DNA from: Apoderus coryli | Lineage: Eukaryota > Arthropoda > Insecta > Coleoptera > Attelabidae | NCBI GenBank assembly: GCA_911728435.2 | Contig: OU452210.1 | Coordinates: forward strand, 14,671,442-14,735,441 | Length of the DNA stretch: 64,000 nt | Direction: 5' to 3' | Shown here: one piece after another, positions 24,956 through 36,896 of the stretch | How positions within the stretch are numbered: position 1 is the first letter of the stretch | Layout of the letters: each line of letters starts with the position of its first letter | Position numbers and translations under genes: made by a program | Notes under the pieces: model-generated | Database searches by the model: none | What the model was told of the DNA's origin: nothing | Seen by the model: the letters and a program-made list of their open reading frames with translations, nothing else

Positions 24956-27900
24956 TTATGTTTCTGCGTATATATATTAGTGTGTAACAAATTTTGATAC
25001 AATTAAAATTAAGCTTTCTTAATTCTTACGAGGAAAAGTCATGTCTCCAACGTTTTATTTCATTATATTTTATTTATTACTAGTTTTTTTTTACGAATAA
25101 ATATTCTTTCAAAATCGAATCAACACTATCATTCTTCTATATTTGTTGCATATTCCGTATGTTCTTTCTCAGTGTATTGCTTTGCTGTAATGTAATCCAA
25201 TACCATTTTTTATGAGATTCAATTATTAATCAATCGATTAGCAAATTATTATAAAGTTCGTTCTCAGAAAAATGAACATCTTGCAGACGCAAATATAAAG
25301 TTATGCCAAATTGATTTGCTCAATGAGTTAGAAAAAGTACTTTCTTACATTTTACATAATTTATATAGGTGAGAATAAAAGGCTTCCTAAGTGAGGTCCT
25401 GTGGCATGAAACAGTTGAATAATTTTACCGCCATATCGTCAAAATAAGTATATACATGGTATGATAGGTACAAGTTACATCAGTACGATGCATTTAATGA
25501 ACCAAAATAAACAACTTATTGTCTGATAAGACAAAAACAGAAACGATTTTGATTTTATATTCAACTCAGCTGATTTCTCCGAAATTTATTAGGTATTTAA
25601 ACCTAAAAATAGCTACAATCTTAGTTTCTCTCTTTCCTTTATTGAGAACATTATTTTTGCGGGAAAATATTCTTCTAACCTGTGTTGAAATATTTCTTTT
25701 TTCGTGTATTTACAAAAGGACCTGTTCTTTCCTCTCGTCAAGGGCCAACCTTTTTAACTTAAGAATTATTGCAGGCGGGATAATGGCGAAAGAATTTGTA
25801 AACGTGGGAATTCACCTGTATTGGCCATTTTATTTTCTTGTCATTGTTAATTGTATATGTGACGGTTTTCAGATATTTTTGAACACAATGATTGAAATAT
25901 TTTTTTCACCAAAAGGAAACCACCCATATCCTTGAGAGAAGTGTCACTTAATGCTTAATGGGTTTGAATATCTTAGCAAAAGGCTCAACATTTTGAGCGT
26001 AATTTCAATGTTTTTGTATTCATTTCAAAATCAACACGGATTTTCCAAAAATAGATCTACGATTACAAATTTGGACCACGGATTCGGTGTATACCGATTT
26101 CGCAAAAGCGTTCGATAGGGTAAGCTTCGATATTTTGTTAGCAAAGCTGCGAGCTTTTGGATTTTTAAGCGCCAATTTTATTGGTGATTTGTTTTGATTT
26201 GCAATTTTGTAATGTGGATTTTTTCTTTAAATTAATAAATAAAATAAATTCTTTTGTTCTTTCAATTGACAATATTGGAATATGTATACAGGTTTTTCCT
26301 TGTATTTCGTTATTCGGCGAATTAGGCATAAAATTGTGATTTTTCTATGGTACCTACATATAATAGAAAACCTTTGTATTTTATTTTTGTATTGTGTACA
26401 TATCAGATCTTAAGAAATTATTAACTTTTCGGGTCTTCTATACCTTGCCGTCTCATCTTCCCACAACTACCTACTACCTGTTGTTGAAAAAATTTAAAGG
26501 GACTATTTAAAGAACCATTTAAAGGGCCTAACAAAAAAGATTGACAATCAGCTGATCGGTGTAAACAGCATTTTTCAGAGAAATACACTTGCTATACCCA
26601 AAAATTTGGCGCGAATTTTTGTCGGTATTTTTTTTATACTGTGGGTGGGTCAGGTTGAAAAGATTTATGTGAATTATGGTCATGCACATAACAATATTAG
26701 TTCCTAAATCACGTAACAAATGTTGAAAATGATATTTTAAGTCCGTTTTGTTGATTGGTAAATCTGGATATGATGCAAATTACCACGTAAATTGAACTAT
26801 TAAAATTGCTTCCACAAAATAGGCAGCGGACACCAGTAACTTCTTTCGCGCCAGACTTGAGCATCTCACATAGAATAATAATGAAAAATAAAGAACGGCA
26901 TAAGCTAGCGTTTCCCGCCAAAGCAATTCTTATTCTTTCGTTCGCGGTCATATCTACATACCTAACTTATACAAGGATATACAGTGTATATATTACGAGT
27001 ATTATCATTAAATTTCCAGTACGTCTGGTAACCCAAACATTTTGACCTTTATTATATAAATAGTATATAAATCCAACGATAATCTTCTCAAAACCTTTTT
27101 TTTTTTTCGAGAATATTTAACAAAACTGTAGCCCAATCAGCTGTTTCTCTTGCAACACTTACTGTGTCGGATCTGAGCTCTGAAATGATCAGGCAAAAAT
27201 CATGATTTGTTACGTACCTATTTTAATATCGGTCGTATATTTTTGCGTATATATTTTCTTAAGTTTTAAAAGTCTCATACCTAGGATTTATGTAAACCTA
27301 AATGTGGAATGAATCTCTCGATGAAATAGGGTTGTCAGTTCAAGTAGGTACACTTAAGTTTGAAATTTTGGGTTTGGTGTTAAAATCGGGACATTTTATT
27401 TGAATAGTTTCATAATACAAATTCACCAAAGTCATTGAATGAACAATAAACAATAATTACAATAGATTTTCAGGTTGCAGTGTATTAGCCAATCTTAGTC
27501 TACATTTCATTTGAACCCAATAAATTTTTACCAAATATACCTACTGTAGAAACTGCTAGCAAGGGAAAAAAGCTTTTTACTGATGACAGTTTGTGCAATT
27601 GTATTGAGGATTCTCAAATAGCCCAGAAATTTAAAGCAGTGGCCCAAGGAGAAGGATCTTTGCTCAGCTAAATTAAGAAAAACATACATTTCCCGCATTT
27701 ATTTGGATCAACGCACTGATCAAACAGATGCTAGTCGAACTATTTGTGACATACTAAAGAAAACAGTTAGCAGAATTGCCATCATAACGGGTAGGACAAC
27801 CACCAAGTATTTTCCAGGACGCTCCTGTAAATACGAAATTAATAATGCAAGCGGGAAGTTTTATTCAAAAAAAGGCCTTTCTGTAGTTATCGAACCTAAG

Positions 27901-30776
27901 AAACAAAATATGTCTTTAAAATAACAGTCTGGCAATTCTATGCACCATACCAACGGACAACAAACAAGTCGTCGATGGGTCAAAAAACTAGAAAGAGACT
28001 AAATGGATTCCCGCCTTTAGCAGAGGCTGTCTTTTGTGTATATCCAGTCCAGTCAGCTGAGCGAACCGGAGTGAGGTGAGGACGGCATTTAAATGTTTCT
28101 TCTCCTTGTTAACATCAATAAAACCACGTTTATGTAGTTATTTCTAAATACATTTTCTATATCTCAACCGTCCAAGAATTTACTTATTTCAACTAAAACG
28201 TTGTTAAATATCTTTGAAGATGCTAAGGGTTTATAAAATTAACTCATTATTGATGAACATCACTGTAGTTGGAGTAGTTTTTTGAAGATATGATCATTGT
28301 AATTTCAAATGACATGCCAGTTTTTTCTAACCATTTATGTGGGATTTAATGACATTCCACGTACCAACAAAAATTCGTTATTAGAAAGAGAAGTACGGGT
28401 TTATATACCAATATACCATATTATATATTATGTAGGTATACAAGAGACCAGTCTGAACAGCTTTATAGCAGCAAAGTAGATATTTAGATTTGATTTTGTA
28501 ACGTAAGAAGAGCTTCAAAAAATTCCCACGAAAATAAAAATCTTTATTTTCGACCATTATTGTATCAAGTTAAATCGTAACTAATGGTTATACTTAAATT
28601 TAAATTTTATATTAAATTTCAGTAGGAGTCAAGTATAGGAGCTTCACTGGAGTCAGTATCTGTTTTTTTGTTCGTCCGAATATTTTTTGAATTCGGATTA
28701 AAACCGTTACGTTTACAAAATTCTAAAGCATCTTCATACGTAAATATCTATTATAATAATAAGTTTTTTTTATACAATCCAGGGGAGCTTCTCATTCTCA
28801 TCATCCTTCTTCTTTTTTTTTTTTTTTTGGTTGAGATAAACACAGAAGAATATGTAAAAAAGAGGGCAAAAAGAATGATTGCTAAGATGAGTACGCAAAA
28901 CCATTTTATAATGCATCATTAAAACTAAAGTTCCCTTAGGTAGGTATAATTTTAGGTAAACATGTGGATGTAAAATATTTGCGACCATTACCCGCTCTAT
29001 ATTCACACAAATCTTACGAGGAGTGTTCAATCAGTAACGGGATAGAACGATTTATTATTTATTTTCTAATTATTTTTGTTTTATTTCATAGGGTTTGTTC
29101 ATTAAAATAATTTTTCTAATTTGCATTATTTCGAGTCTTCTTCAGGTGTCTTGTCCCGGAAGGCAAGCAGCTATAAAATGCCTATAGCCTTGTTAATTAA
29201 TTCATTAATAATTCCCGATATTTATTAAACAAACCTCGTACTTAGTTATTTTGCAATTAAATGTAAAAATCTGAAACACGCAAATGTGCGTTTAATTAAA
29301 GTAAAAAGCTTTAATGAAAGTAACAATTAATAAACAGTTATAAATGGTTTAAAATATGGAATTGGATGATGGTATTATGAAGAATCGTATTTAAAGAACG
29401 CGCGTTGACCTAGATTCTTCGAAACAACGCAACTGTGTGGTTTTTAAAGAACTATGCGGACATTTAAATTTTAAAATCACGATAAATATTGTCTGCCTAT
29501 TAAATTCTAGACGAACTCAACATTTTAGATATTATTGAAAATAGGATGCGTTTCATAGGTAAAAATTTGAGACAGTTATACACTATAAAAAATAAACAAC
29601 AACGCGTTATCTAATTTTAGTTCCGTACTATGATTTTGTTCATGGATCCATGATTCATACAATGTTTCGGACTGTAAGCATAAGTATATACAAGGTTCAG
29701 AACTGTTGTGCTAGATTTATTGTTGATCTCAGTTCAGAAGCGTTATTAAACTAACTTTTTTCTTAGTTCAATGACTGATAACTTGGTCTTTTAGTTGTCA
29801 GAATAATCAAACTCCATTGTCCAACTTGTATCTGCCTTTAAATTGAATTAATTTTGACTGCTATATTCGAGGAAAAGAATCCAATCACGTGTAGGGTACA
29901 AAAATCGGCAATAATTAAATTAATAAGTTCTGATTAATTTAAAGAAAACTTCGATGCAAAGAGCAAAAACCAAATGCAATAAACATGAATCTGGATAGTT
30001 GCTAACACTTGCTGCTTGGGTACATCAATTTTAATTAAGCTATAAATTAAATGTCAATAACTCAGAAAATAGTTTCTGCTGGTTTGTCAGTGTAGATACC
30101 TACGAATTGAATTTATGGTTTAAGAGAAATAGTTTACCAACGACATATCGATTACTTACTTACCTACTAGTACCATATGGTCATCTCTGCTTTTTGCAAG
30201 AACTAGTTCTGTTTCTTTTAAAAAGCATCTGTAATACGGCGTTAAAAATTGTATATTTAATACTTTTTCCAATTCGCACCAAATTATCTATGAAATGTAA
30301 TTATTACATAAGTCTCAGTTTCCTGTCATATATTTATTTAGTTGAAAGTACATTAAATTCATATATTTTTTTCTTTAACGGTCTAACATTCTATAGTGGA
30401 CAGAGAGAAAAGCATTTCAATAAATAAATGGACAAAAGAGATGGGTTTGTTAGGTACAAGCAACCTTTATACACTGTTATTATCAGAAATGCAAGTAAAT
30501 ATTACATCCTTTCTAAGACGTAGAAATTAGTTTTGATAAAATGGTTTTAATGCTCTTATAAATAAAAACCTACTTAACTATTGAAGGTGTTTTATTGCCG
30601 CTGTCGTTCCACACGTCATCACGTAGTCGAATATATCTACAAACTGCTGTTGAACATTCATATTATCTAGGAAAAGCATTTACAACGTAAAATGCTTCCC
30701 CATTAATAATTTTGTCCCTACTATGAAGAATCCAATGTCCAATAAACAAATTTAATTGGCACTTATAGCAAAGATA
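24956..30776. other. Long AT-rich non-coding stretch with a few repeat remnants
   Basis: Apart from the LINE scrap at 26078-26195 I see no gene. Hydrophobic open frames at 25519-25935 and 30107-30427 look like chance translation of T-rich DNA. The stretch 27590-28075 gives short coding-like peptides in changing frames and may be a decayed element, but I cannot name it. Confidence 0.35.
26078..26195 (+). pseudogene. LINE reverse transcriptase scrap
   Basis: In one frame it reads YTDFAKAFDRVSFDILLAKL, the RT motif A (catalytic Asp in YTDF) of Jockey-type LINEs. It loses similarity on both sides, so it is a short relic. Confidence 0.8.
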
Positions 30777-31423
30777 CGAGGTGTTTCTTCAGGTGCAGGA
30801 ACAAATGGTAGTCGCTGGGCGCCAGATCTGGGCTGTATGGAGGATGATCTAGAGTTTCCCATTTAAAAGATTTGATGAGATCTTTGGTCCGATTAGCCAC
30901 ATGTGGACGGGCATTGTCATGCAGCAAAACGATACCCTTATTCAACTTGCCACGTCTTTTTTTCTGGATTGCACGACGCAGATTGTTCAATGTCTCACAA
31001 TAAGACGCTGCATTGATTGTCTCATTACGAGGCAGAAACTCCACTAGCAATACTCCTTTTCTGTCCCAAAAAACTGTGCACATGATTTTCCGGGCAGAAA
31101 TTGTTTGTTTAAACTTCACTCTTTTGGGTGATGATGAATGTCGCCATTCCATGGATTGTTGTTTCGATTCTGGTGTGACGTAGGCCACCCATGTTTCGTT
31201 CAAAACATTTGTGATACAGTGCTTAACAAGTCAGGCGGCAGAATTTTATGAGGAGGGTATTCAAAAACTGGTGCCACGTTATAACAAGTGCCTGAATATT
31301 CACGGAAATTATGTAGAAAAGTAGATTAAGGTACAGGCTTTCATGTAAAAATAAAATTATTGCGATATCTTTGCACGTCTTTTTTTAATTCCAAAACGGT
31401 ACTTACTTAAAAAACATGCCTCG
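30777..31423 (-). mobile_element. Mariner element, internally deleted
   Basis: A DD34D transposase fragment reads on the minus strand from about 31203 to 30763: ETWVAYVTPESKQQSMEWRH, VFWDRKGVLLVEFL, LLHDNARPHVA and YSPDLAPSDYHLF, with the second and third catalytic aspartates. The N-terminal half is missing, and the first catalytic site has lost its Asp (NETWV where GDETWV is expected). The ends are CGAGGTGTTT... and ...AAACATGCCTCG, each next to TA (30775-30776; 31424-31425), the normal mariner target duplication. The element is about 650 bases instead of about 1.3 kb, and inactive. Confidence 0.9.
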
Positions 31424-32191
31424 TATAATGAGGAAATTATTTTTACACCTTCTGAAAATTCAATTGGCGGTATTTCGGGCCTCTCCTGAATCAAAATTAA
31501 CTAGTTGATCACCTTCAGTGCTTTTTCTTTTACACAATATGTCTATGGGACAGAAATTTATTGGTGAACTTCCTACAGTTTTTTAATTTAAGGAAGATAA
31601 TTTCTTCGACAGTAACAGTGAATTTGAGGAAAACTATATTCTGGTTTAGAGTGGGAATAATAGTTATTTATTATACAAGGGAAAAAAGTACTAGATTTTA
31701 GCTCGAGGTTGTGTTGTCTCCCGACGCGCAGCGGAGGGAGACAAAAAACCGAGAGCTAAAATCAAACTTTTTTTGCCGTGTATGATACACTATTTTTTTC
31801 TGAGACGGGAAAAACTTCGATTTAATATTGAAAAAAGTCAGAAAATTATCCAAGTGAAATTTGAAGTTTTAAAAAGTAATCAAATATCTGTCAATTTCAT
31901 TCTGTAATTTAATTTAAAAATTGCGAGCACTCCACCGGAGTCAAAAGTAGCGTCACAAATTATTGCCAGTTTTGATATATAAAGAAAAAATAACTTTTGT
32001 ATAATAAAATTTCCTAAAATTAAATATCTACCGTTACTTATGTGTCCGGGAAAAAAGTGCTCACTTTTTTCCCGGGGAAAAAAGTACTTACTTTTTTCCC
32101 GGGGTTAAAAAGTGACATTTTATTACCTGTCAAGAGAGTAAATATGTCAAACTTTTTTCCCGTCACAGAAAAATAGTATATTGTAATCCTA
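31424..32191. repeat. Hairpin-rich region next to the tyrosine-recombinase remnant
   Basis: Two strong inverted repeats. At 31682-31774 the arms AGATTTTAGCTCG / GAGCTAAAATC surround an inner stem TTGTCTCCC (31714-31722) / GGGAGACAA (31736-31744). At 32044-32073 there is a perfect palindrome with 14-base arms, CCGGGAAAAAAGTG / CACTTTTTTCCCGG; a near copy follows to 32102. No gene is seen. Confidence 0.75.
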
Positions 32192-32292
32192 GGCGGTAAA
32201 GTTTCATTTTTTAAGGCTGAAAGAAGAATTGTACGGGCGAGCTTCAGCGAGCCCGGAAACTTCTTGAAGCCTGAAAAAATCACTTTACCGCC
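32192..32292. repeat. Short foldback, ends GGCGGTAAAGT / ACTTTACCGCC
   Basis: The left arm (GGCGGTAAAGT, TTTTTTAAGGCTGAAAGAAG) pairs with the right arm (CTTCTTGAAGCCTGAAAAAA, ACTTTACCGCC). The inner loop contains GGGCGAGCTTCAGCGAGCCC. It sits directly against the tyrosine-recombinase remnant and may be one of its ends. Confidence 0.7.
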
Positions 32293-32665
32293 ATGGTTTA
32301 CACATTATTTTTCTGCCGGCACCGTACAATTGTAGGTAATACAAAAAATAAAAGAAAATATGATTGCTTTCCTTTGTCATTAAATGTATTTCATCCGGTA
32401 CAGTTTCAAGAAATTTTTCAATATCCGGTTGGTCGAAAATTTTTGATTTTTTAGCAATGTGGCCAACAGATTTCTTCCTTAAAAAAGCAGTCAATTTTTT
32501 AAAATTTCTAATGTTTACGATATTTTTAACTAATAGCGTAGATTTTAACATGGAATGAATTGACCACAGTGTTGAAGATTGATATTTGTGTGAAAGATCC
32601 GATAAATACGTCAAAATCACATTTGCACTATAGTTTTTAACGTTTTTAGTACTACACCAACTCAT
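32293..32665 (-). pseudogene. Crypton-like tyrosine recombinase, N-terminal fragment
   Basis: Reads SANVILTYLSDLSHKYQSST, LWSIHSMLKSTL, LTAFLRKKSVGHIAKKSKIF and FLETVPDEIHLMTK. This looks like the SAM-like core-binding domain of the Crypton-type tyrosine recombinases common in insect genomes. After MTK the frame degenerates and the catalytic R-H-R-Y domain is absent. Recognised from memory of the family, without a search. Confidence 0.6.
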
Positions 32666-34479
32666 AAACAGTTTATACTGAAGTTCTTATGTGGTACTTG
32701 ATTTTTCCGGCAGCAAATTCATCGAAACTTCGTTCGCTTTCTCGTGAATTTCAGGCGGGGTACAATACTCAATTTCCTCGTCACTACGATCAATCAGAGA
32801 TTCCATGCTTATTATACCTATAAATGATGAATCAAATTCAAATTGAATATTTTAAGACGCGCTCGATTTTTGACAACCACTGTCACATTGGACTGTCATC
32901 ATTGTTAATAGCTTGTATTATTGTGCCGCCATCTATTACAAATACATAAAAATAATTTTCTTGCCTAGCCATTTTTGAGTGTTTTGTAGCGCTAGCCTTA
33001 GAAATGCATACTTTCTCGTCCCTATGGAAGCAGTAAAATTCAATTTTCTCATAGTGTCGGCAGAAAAAGAAATTATTCCACTTTCAGACTAGGAAAATTT
33101 AGTAGTGACAAAAGAACTTGCAGGTGAAAAGAAAATATAAAAAGTTTGTAAAAATTTTGTCCCCTTCCGAATTTTGATTCTCGATACGTTTATGTGAATA
33201 GGCATAGATACTAGTTTATTAAGAGGTAGGTACATTAAAGAATAAAAAGGTGAATGAAAGTAAATATTAGAATGAATTTTTATCTTTATAGTTGAGAACT
33301 GAGACCGCCGCCACAAACCAAAAACCTAAATGGTAAATAAACGTCCATAAACTTTCATCAAAATGTACTGCTAATGCCGTTATGTTGAAGTTGTTATGTT
33401 ACTGTGTAGTTGAATTCCTTTACGAAAAAAAAATGTATGTGTAGGAAGACAAGTAACATTAGATGGAAGAAATTTTGGTAAACGGAAAATATAACCATAT
33501 GGGTTGGTTTTTTATACAGGGTCTTTCTTGATGAACTATGAGAATCTATTGGGAAATATATGTCAGTTCGTTTTTGGTAATCCTCAACTAGTCTGTTCAG
33601 GCCTTGATATTTTTTTATGGGTCTGTGTAATCAATTGCTTTCCTTAATGTACTTGATTAATTGGGCTCATCTATTGTATAGTGAATGCTTATAAGTTTGA
33701 CATTACAAGAATGAATAATTGAATTTATATACGGTTTCTAACAACCCTCTTTATATTTCGCTCTGGTTTAAGATAATTCCGATATACCAACAAACACATT
33801 GCAGTCGTATTGTATGCACACTGTACGACACCGAAGATAAAGTTTTGGCGCTAAAAAAAATTATTTTAGGATATAATAACGGTTTTTGTGTATCGTATCA
33901 ATTCCATATTAATTATTATTAAATAATATGTTATCTTCAAACCACAATCCAAGGATTCAAATGTATATTATAAATATTTATTTTATTGGATTATCTCTAG
34001 TTATTTAACTTGTACAATATACATACAGGGTGTTGAAAAAAACGACATCCCATACCACCCATACCCATTGGGATTAGTTTACTTCATCCCATTGTTTTTT
34101 AGTCTCAGCATAAAATTGTCTCCAACAATAAAAAAAATAAATCTCAAGCAAAACATAACAGGAAGTGCCATTTAACATTTAGACGTGATAAAAAAGTGTG
34201 TATTACCACCCTGTTAAAACTTTTGTAATATTTTTGTTTATCCCTTGTTATTGTTACTAAAATGATTTACAATGAATGTATCTGATAATATTCTTAAAAC
34301 TTATTGATAAAAATTTGTTGACACAGCTCTTTTACCTGATATAGGCAAAACATAATATTGAAATGGTTTCGTGATAAAATGAACCTTCCTAAACTTGAAA
34401 AGAATGGATATTTGCGCTATCTGATGAACTGGACATTGACATAAAACAAAATGTGACACTAAATAAGCACTCTTCCCCG
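32666..34479. other. Non-coding stretch, nothing recognised
   Basis: No gene. TATACAGGG words occur at 33515 and at 34026; the latter faces CACCCTGTTA at about 34209, so 34024-34215 could be a small inverted-repeat element. Confidence 0.35.
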
Positions 34480-34657
34480 CTTCCAGCTTTTAGGTACCAC
34501 TTATATAGTACAATTTCTCTTTCTCGTCAAAATAGGCCTCAGTTTCATCATTGTACTTAAATTTCTTTTCAGCATGCATTCTCTTGAGATATGAAAACAG
34601 AAAAAAGTTGCTAGGGGCTAAATCTGGAGAATACGGTGGGTTAATTCGAAGCCCATT
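34480..34657 (-). pseudogene. Mariner transposase C-terminal fragment
   Basis: Reads PPYSPDLAPSNFFLFSYLKR and then ETEAYFDEKEKLYY, the third catalytic Asp and C-terminus of a mariner transposase from a lineage different from the 30777 copy. It is truncated at the satellite A border (about 34660). Confidence 0.85.
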
Positions 34658-34900
34658 CAATTTTGGTTTGGTACAGGACCTAATCAAGACCTAAGAAACT
34701 ATCCTTAATGACCGTTCCGAAGAATGTCGTTTGGCATGCAAATATCCCTTCATAATATCATTGTCCTGCGTAAATTTCACGACCTCATTGTTTCAATTTT
34801 TTGGGGCCTTGGTTTGGTATAGGACGCTATCATACAGGACCTAATCAAGACCTAAAAAACTATCCTTAATGACCGTGCCTCCGCATGGCGTTTGGCATGA
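34658..34900 (+). repeat. Satellite A, about 1.4 monomers, left part of an interrupted locus
   Basis: TTTGGTTTGGTACAGGACC through two cores. The second is cut at GTTTGGCATG (about 34898) by the antisense LINE, and satellite sequence resumes at 36192. Confidence 0.9.
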
Positions 34901-36191
34901 TAGATAGAAAGATAGTTTATTACAATATTCGAAAAATACAGTTTGTCAATATAAATACAATACTTGCAAATACAACACAAATACATATCACATAAAAATA
35001 TATACGACAATATACAACAATTAAAACAATACTGCACAACAAAACAACGCAATATTGCCAACAAGAATCAAGAACTCTACAACCAATCACTCTCAAGAAA
35101 TTCATCGACAGAGTAAAAACAGTGCTTTAACAAATATGTCTTTATTTTAGTTTTAAATAATTTGTAGTTAAACGACCGAATCTGCTTCGGTACCTTATTA
35201 TAAAATTTGTAATTAAGAGAGTTATTTTTAGATTTTGTTAGTCTATATTTTTGATACGCAGATGATACCGTCGTAATAGCCAGCAGTATAACAGAACTTC
35301 AATCCCTTATGAACTTTATTGTGGAGTATAGTGAGAACTTTGGGCTTTATATGAATACATCCAAGACCAAACTCCTCACGACAATTAAGGAGAGAAAGCT
35401 GCAGTACCTAGGACATATCATGAGAGGCGAACGATATGAGATTCTCCGCCTGATAATAGAGGGAAAGTCGGCCGTAGACAAAATTCATCGCTGAGGGACT
35501 TACGTAGATGGTTCGAACAGACGTCCATAGAAATTTTCAGAGCTGCGGTTTCCCGCACAATAGCCATTTGGATCGCCAACCTTCGTAGGGAGACGGCGTC
35601 CTATGAAGAAGAAGAAGTCTATATTTTGGAATGATCAACAAATCAGCCGCCCGAGTACTGTAGGTATGATTACTAGAGTGAGGCCGCAGTGAATCCCGAA
35701 TTGAATGGATCTCCAATAAGGTATGATAGATAAAAACACACGGCAATGACAGTATACCGTGGTTTACAAAATGGTCAAGTGGCCCAACGCCAACCAGTAT
35801 TCTGACCGCCCTCTTTTGCAATCTGAAAATTCTCAAGGCGTGCGAAGAACCACCCCAAAGCACGATGGCGTAAGTCAAGTGTGAATGGAAAACCCCAAAG
35901 TAAGCCGTTCTAAGGACATGAAAATTTAAGTAACACGCAAGCTGTCTAAGCAAAAATAGAGCACTGGACAACTGGCGACTTAGGTGTTCGATGTGAGAGT
36001 ACCAGTTAAGATTGTCATCTAAATAGACTCCAAGCACTTTGACAGTATCACCACTGATATGGGAGAAATTAGAAGACAGCTTCAGAACATTGCACTTGTT
36101 CTCGTTAAGCCTTAACCCGTTCGCACCAAAGCATTTCTTGGCTGCATTCAATACCGAAAGGGATATAGTGTTCAGATTGTCAAAACTTGAA
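34901..36191 (-). mobile_element. Antisense LINE fragment inserted in satellite A, itself interrupted
   Basis: The coding part on the minus strand is about 36190-35628. It reads LRLNENKCNVLKLSSNF, VKVLGVYLDDNLNWYSHIEH, LRTAYFGVFHSHLTYAIVLW and LQKRAVRILVG, the thumb and C-terminus of a Jockey/CR1-type LINE. The non-coding 3' end lies at 34901-35251 and finishes GTAATAAACTATC in a tetranucleotide tail (CTAT repeats). The host satellite word ATGTAGATAG appears on the right and ATGATAGATAG on the left, a likely target duplication. The 5' end is truncated. Confidence 0.85.
35252..35615 (+). mobile_element. 5'-truncated LINE nested in the antisense LINE, 12-bp duplication
   Basis: Reads YADDTVVIASSITELQSLMN (RT motif C), then RKLQYLGHIMRGERYEILRL and, after a frameshift, IEIFRAAVSRTIAIWIANLR. 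It ends in a GAAGAAGAAGA tail. AGTCTATATTTT flanks it at 35240-35251 and 35616-35627, a perfect 12-bp target duplication. Between YADD and RKLQYLGH it has an internal deletion. Confidence 0.9.
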
Positions 36192-36237
36192 TGTAGATAG
36201 CCCTTCATAATAACATTGTCCTGCGTAAATTTCTCGA
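36192..36237 (+). repeat. Right remainder of the interrupted satellite A monomer
   Basis: TGTAGATAGCCCTTCATAAT and ATTGTCCTGCGTAAATTTC continue the monomer cut at about 34898, in the same orientation and register. Confidence 0.85.
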
Positions 36238-36374
36238 CTTATTTTCTTTTTGTTTATCATTATATCACCAATGATATACCACATATCAACGATATCCATC
36301 GTCATTAAAAAAATAAGACAGTCATTTATGTTTAAAAAAAATCGAATGTCTTGATAATGAACGTTTGCTCTTTT

Positions 36375-36884
36375 TTTCTTCTTCTTCTGGTGCCATGCAG
36401 ATTCCTGCGTAAAGCGTCCTCCGTTTTTCTTACCATATGATTCTATTTATGGCGGCTTCTTGGAGCGACTAGAAGTCGCTTATTCCCGTCCACTGGCGTA
36501 TGTTTCTAAGCCAGGACAATTTCCTCCTTTCAATGCCTCGCCTTCCACCTTCGATCTTTCCCTGTAATATCAGGCGTTGGAATTCGTATCGCTCTCCCCG
36601 TATAATGTGTCCCAAGTAAGAGATCTTCCGCTTCTTAATGTGTTCGAAGAGTTCTCGGTCTTCCAAACCAGCCATTCTGAGCACATCATCGTTTCTGACG
36701 TGTTCCGTCCACGATATTTTTAGCATCCGTCTCAGAATCCACATCTCGAATGCTTCAATTCGGTTGATAGAAACAGCTTCCGCTCCGTATAGAAGAACCG
36801 ACCAGACATAACATTTAACCATTCTGTACCTGAGTTGGAAGTTTAAATTCCGGTTGGTGAGGAATTTTTTTAGTTTTAGAAGAA
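36375..36884 (-). mobile_element. 5'-truncated LINE with 12-bp target duplication
   Basis: The minus strand reads VKCYVWSVLLYGAEAVSINR, FEMWILRRMLKISWTEHV, KRKISYLGHIIRGERYEFQR and RRKLSWLRNIRQW. It is the same family as the 35252 insertion but longer on the 5' side. It ends in a GAAGAAGAAGAAAAAAA tail. GTTTGCTCTTTT stands on both sides (36363-36374, 36885-36896). The coding part is nearly intact, so the insertion is relatively young. Confidence 0.92.
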
Positions 36885-36896
36885 GTTTGCTCTTTT

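Noticed and set aside
25519..25935. 138-codon hydrophobic open frame
   Set aside because: T-rich DNA gives Leu/Ile/Phe-rich peptides by chance; no family motif, no splice context, no neighbour support.
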